Source: Atopostipes sp963558565
Lineage (GTDB): Bacteria; Bacillota; Bacilli; Lactobacillales; Carnobacteriaceae_A
Length of the DNA stretch: 64,000 nucleotides
Reading direction: 5' to 3'
NCBI GenBank assembly: GCA_963558565.1
Contig: CAUWGX010000004.1
Span: forward strand, 1-64,000
The translations under genes and the position numbers were made by a program. Below the pieces are notes generated by a model. The model was not told where the DNA came from. It made no database searches and worked only from the letters and a program-made list of their open reading frames with translations. Shown in pieces: positions 61,287-64,000 of this stretch (position 1 is the first letter of the stretch; each line of letters starts with the position of its first letter).

Positions 61287-62212
61287 TGGAGAGCATTTCA
61301 GATTACTTAAATAAAATGACGAACTCAGCAGAAGTCCGCGATAAATATCAGCAAATGATTAATGAGGTCTTGCAAGATGAAGATGTTTTTCACTTTCTTA
61401 CCGAACACCAAGACCAGTTATCGACAGAAGCGGTGGAGCGAAGTGCAGCTAGTTTGTATGAATTTGTCGTGGAAAAAGAAAAAGCAAAAAAAGGTAAAGG
61501 CCAGCTGATGCCTGGTTATGTGCCGCAACTGATCATTAACAATAAGCGCATCGAAGTGACTTATGTCGCGACGGCAGATCATATGCACAAACGAGCAGAA
61601 GAAGATTTAAAACGTCGGATTCATTCGGTCTATATGCCAAAGGATATTAAGGACGCGACGTTTACTGAATACGAAGATACGCATGGTCGTCGAGAAGCGT
61701 TGGAACAAGGCGTACGCTTTGTCGAAGAGTATGTTCAAAATCCAGACCGATTCCATAAAGGCCTGTATTTACATGGCGCTTTTGGGGTCGGAAAAACTTA
61801 TTTACTCGGGGCGATGGCGCATGAATTATCCACCTTTGGTTATCCTTCAACATTAGTGCACTATCCGACTTTCACTTCCGAAATGCGGAGCTCGATCGGC
61901 GACGACACGACTGCCGAGAAGCTAGATGCCTATAAAGAAGCACCGATTTTGATGTTGGACGATATCGGAGCCGAATACCCGACCGACTGGATCCGGGACG
62001 ATGTGTTAGGCGTTATTTTACAATACCGTATGCAAAATGAACTGCCGACTTTATTCAGTTCCAACTTCGACCTGAACCAGTTGGAAGAACACTTAACGTA
62101 TAATCAAAGGGGCGAACCCAGTCCCTTAAAAGCGCAACGAATTATGGAACGTGTAAAATTCTTGACGCGAAGTGTGGAAGTCTCTGGGAAAAACCGTCGA
62201 AATGTGGAGTAA
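61286..62212 (+). CDS. dnaI: Primosomal helicase loader DnaI
   Basis: 308 residues. It is the AAA+ ATPase that loads the replicative helicase with DnaB and DnaD. Walker A is GAFGVGKT at 164-171, Walker B 'ILMLDDIGAE', and the C-terminal arginine region 'AQRIMERVKFLTRSVEV'. The N-terminal domain is helical; its two CxxC-like zinc cysteines seen in B. subtilis are not obvious here. It overlaps dnaB by one base, so translation is coupled. Confidence 0.96.
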   Translation: MESISDYLNKMTNSAEVRDKYQQMINEVLQDEDVFHFLTEHQDQLSTEAVERSAASLYEFVVEKEKAKKGKGQLMPGYVPQLIINNKRIEVTYVATADHMHKRAEEDLKRRIHSVYMPKDIKDATFTEYEDTHGRREALEQGVRFVEEYVQNPDRFHKGLYLHGAFGVGKTYLLGAMAHELSTFGYPSTLVHYPTFTSEMRSSIGDDTTAEKLDAYKEAPILMLDDIGAEYPTDWIRDDVLGVILQYRMQNELPTLFSSNFDLNQLEEHLTYNQRGEPSPLKAQRIMERVKFLTRSVEVSGKNRRNVE

Positions 62213-62310
62213 GGAGCTCAAAGCAGTGGAGTAAAATACCTGGAGCTATTCGAAAACGAAGCGCTCTTGCACGCTCTCAACGAATGAAAACCACAAAAAG
62301 CAAAAAACAT

Positions 62311-62339
62311 TTGCACAAAAAATGATTAAGTGGTATCTT
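62311..62339 (+). promoter_or_regulatory. thrS promoter
   Basis: TTGCAC (62311-62316), 17-bp spacer, TATCTT (62334-62339), placing the transcript start near the T-box leader. Confidence 0.7.
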
Positions 62340-62359
62340 ATTAATAACTAAACAACAAA

Positions 62360-62615
62360 AATCACAGAGAAAGACACCTTTGAAGGTCTTTTATTTTACA
62401 GAAAAGAAAACAACCGATGAGAGTTTTCGAAAATAAAGCTTCACTGACCCCTTTCGAGAGTTGATGAATTTGTTATAAATCAACCGCCCGCTTAGCGTTA
62501 TCAAGTATACGAGTCTGACACAGAATAAATTTCTGTAGTCATGAAGTTGGGTGGAACCACGTCGAAATTAACGTCCCATTAGGTTTATGTTGCATAAATC
62601 TGATGGGATTTTTTT
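62360..62615 (+). promoter_or_regulatory. T-box leader of thrS (threonine)
   Basis: The T-box core TGGAACCACG lies at 62552-62561, where it can bind the uncharged tRNA end. It is followed by a terminator hairpin (62573-62608: TCCCAT, GTTTAT with ATAAAT, ATGGGA) and a T-run. The base of stem I is GAAAG (62369-62373) with CTTTC (62451-62455). Directly above it an ACC (62447-62449) is the likely threonine specifier codon, matching the downstream gene. Uncharged threonyl-tRNA should allow readthrough into thrS. Confidence 0.9.
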
Positions 62616-62648
62616 ATTTGAAAATGTTTAAAAGAACAAGGAAGGACG

Positions 62649-64000
62649 ATGAAAAAAATGGCAGAAATTTTAGTTACTTTACCAGATGGAACAGAAAAAT
62701 CTTTTCCCAAAGAAACCACTGCAAAAGATGTCGCCGGCTCAATCGGCAAAGGGCTACAAAAAGCAGGAATCGCTGCACGTTATAATGGAGAACTTGTCGA
62801 TTATACACGCCCATTGACAGAAGACGGCGCGATTGAAATTATTACGAATGATGACGAAGAAGCACTAGATATTTTACGCCACTCAGCGGCGCATATTATG
62901 GCGCAAGCGATCCGACGCTTACACCCAGATGTGAAATTTGGCGTAGGACCAACGATCGAAAACGGCTTTTACTATGATACCGACATGGAAGAGCAGTTAA
63001 CGGAAGATGAATTGCCGGCGATTGAAAAAGAAATGATGGAAATTGTGAAAGCCAATTATCCGTTTGAACGTCGAGAAGTCACACGGAAAGAAGCGTTCGA
63101 AATTTTCAGCGCGGATCCTTATAAAATTGAATTAATTAATGATATGCCGGAAGACGAAATTATTACAGTTTATTCTCAAGGCGAATTTACCGACCTTTGT
63201 CGAGGCGTGCACGTGGAATCTACTGGTAAACTGCAAGTGTTTAAATTGCTTTCACTAGCGGGTGCGTACTGGCGCGGCAACTCCGACAATAAAATGATGC
63301 AACGTGTGTACGGAACAGCTTTCTTCAACAAAAAAGACTTAAAAGCTTATCTAAAAATGCGCGAAGAAGCGAAAGAACGTGACCACCGAAAATTAGGAAA
63401 AGAATTAGATATCTTTATGATTGATCCACAAGCAGGCGCTGGTCTTCCTTTCTGGTTACCAAAAGGCGCGACAGTTCGCCGCACGATCGAGCGTTATATT
63501 GTCGACAAAGAAGTGAGCCTCGGTTATGACCACGTCTATACACCGATCATGGCCGATATTGATTTATACAAAACTTCGGGACACTTAGCGCATTACCAAG
63601 AGGACATGTTCCCGCCGATGGATATGGGCGATGGCGAAGAACTCGTGTTACGTCCGATGAACTGCCCGCACCATATGCTCGTTTATAAAAACGATACGCA
63701 CAGTTACCGTGAATTGCCGATCCGAATTGCGGAATTAGGCATGATGCACCGTTATGAAAAATCCGGCGCTTTATCCGGTTTACAACGTGTCCGTGAAATG
63801 ACTTTAAACGATGCGCACGTCTTTGTACGTCCGGATCAAATTAAAGAAGAATTTAACCGTGTGGTCGAATTATTAATTGAAGTCTATGAAGACTTTGACA
63901 TTGAAGACTACCACTTCCGCTTAAGTTATCGTGACCCCGAAGATACAGAAAAATACTTCGACGATGATGAAATGTGGGAAAACGCGGAAGCGATGCTGAA
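62649..64000 (+). CDS. thrS: Threonyl-tRNA synthetase, N-terminal 450 codons (runs off the window)
   Basis: Partial: the frame is open to the last base. The start is ATG 62649 after AAGGA; an ATG three codons later is an alternative. Domains: a TGS domain (about 4-65, 'VTLPDGTEKSFPKET'), the N2 editing-type domain with 'HSAAHIMAQA', and the class II catalytic core with 'RPMNCPHHMLVYK', 'MHRYEKSGALSGLQRV' and 'TLNDAHVFV'. The C-terminal anticodon-binding domain is outside the window. It is regulated by the T-box leader and follows dnaI as in other Bacilli. Confidence 0.97.
   Translation, partial: MKKMAEILVTLPDGTEKSFPKETTAKDVAGSIGKGLQKAGIAARYNGELVDYTRPLTEDGAIEIITNDDEEALDILRHSAAHIMAQAIRRLHPDVKFGVGPTIENGFYYDTDMEEQLTEDELPAIEKEMMEIVKANYPFERREVTRKEAFEIFSADPYKIELINDMPEDEIITVYSQGEFTDLCRGVHVESTGKLQVFKLLSLAGAYWRGNSDNKMMQRVYGTAFFNKKDLKAYLKMREEAKERDHRKLGKELDIFMIDPQAGAGLPFWLPKGATVRRTIERYIVDKEVSLGYDHVYTPIMADIDLYKTSGHLAHYQEDMFPPMDMGDGEELVLRPMNCPHHMLVYKNDTHSYRELPIRIAELGMMHRYEKSGALSGLQRVREMTLNDAHVFVRPDQIKEEFNRVVELLIEVYEDFDIEDYHFRLSYRDPEDTEKYFDDDEMWENAEAML

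Overview
The window looks like a chromosomal segment of a low-to-moderate GC Gram-positive bacterium of the order Lactobacillales. The evidence is the gene order (rodZ-pgsA-cinA-recA-rny, mutSL, ruvAB-queA-tgt-yajC, yhaONM-prsA, hit/ecsAB, polA-mutM-coaE-nrdR-dnaB-dnaI-thrS), an SMK-box (SAM-III) riboswitch in front of metK, a T-box in front of thrS, strong AGGAGG ribosome binding sites and frequent TTG/GTG starts. A Carnobacteriaceae- or Aerococcaceae-like host is my best guess; this is inference, since no rRNA gene is inside the window.

Layout. 1-1132: tail of a tRNA cluster (Lys, Leu, Thr, Gly, Leu, Pro, fMet, Asp, Gly, Ile, Ser). 1133-3006: accessory debris, namely possible integrase arm sites, a decayed ISL3-family insertion sequence and a 204-bp nested palindrome. 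3155-8560: small metabolic and membrane genes (phosphoribosyltransferase, amidase, ArAE-type membrane protein, OsmC) around a second tRNA cluster (Glu, Ser, fMet, Phe). 8697-9959: SMK box plus metK. 10348-19664: envelope and RNA genes (rodZ, pgsA, cinA, recA, ddh, rny, a glucosaminidase, ymdB). 19701-32408: DNA repair and tRNA modification (mutSL, ruvAB, queA-tgt, dinB) with msrB, yajC, a ComN-like gene and nrnA. 32526-42054: PBP2a, an array of 41/42-bp hairpin repeats, a redoxin gene remnant, yheA, the yhaO-yhaN-yhaM nuclease operon and prsA. 42267-50574: a second, diverged repeat array, hit, HD and MBL hydrolases, ecsAB, ytmP, an M42 aminopeptidase and ytpR. 50608-54806: an unidentified gene, a structured small RNA (6S-like candidate), murC, and a 40-bp repeat array split by an intact IS256-family element. 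54960-64000: polA-mutM-coaE, nrdR-dnaB-dnaI, then T-box and thrS, which runs off the end.

Functionally most of the window is core: genome maintenance (recA, mutSL, ruvAB, dinB, polA, mutM, yhaON), replication start (dnaB, dnaI), RNA decay (rny, yhaM, nrnA), queuosine tRNA modification, and envelope assembly (rodZ, pgsA, pbp2A, murC, prsA, ddh for meso-DAP). I see no defence island, prophage or CRISPR. The unusual material is non-coding: two arrays of one hairpin-repeat family 7 kb apart, a second tandem family interrupted by an IS, a nested palindromic element, a candidate 6S-like RNA, and a CinA protein whose C-terminal enzyme domain has lost its catalytic motif.
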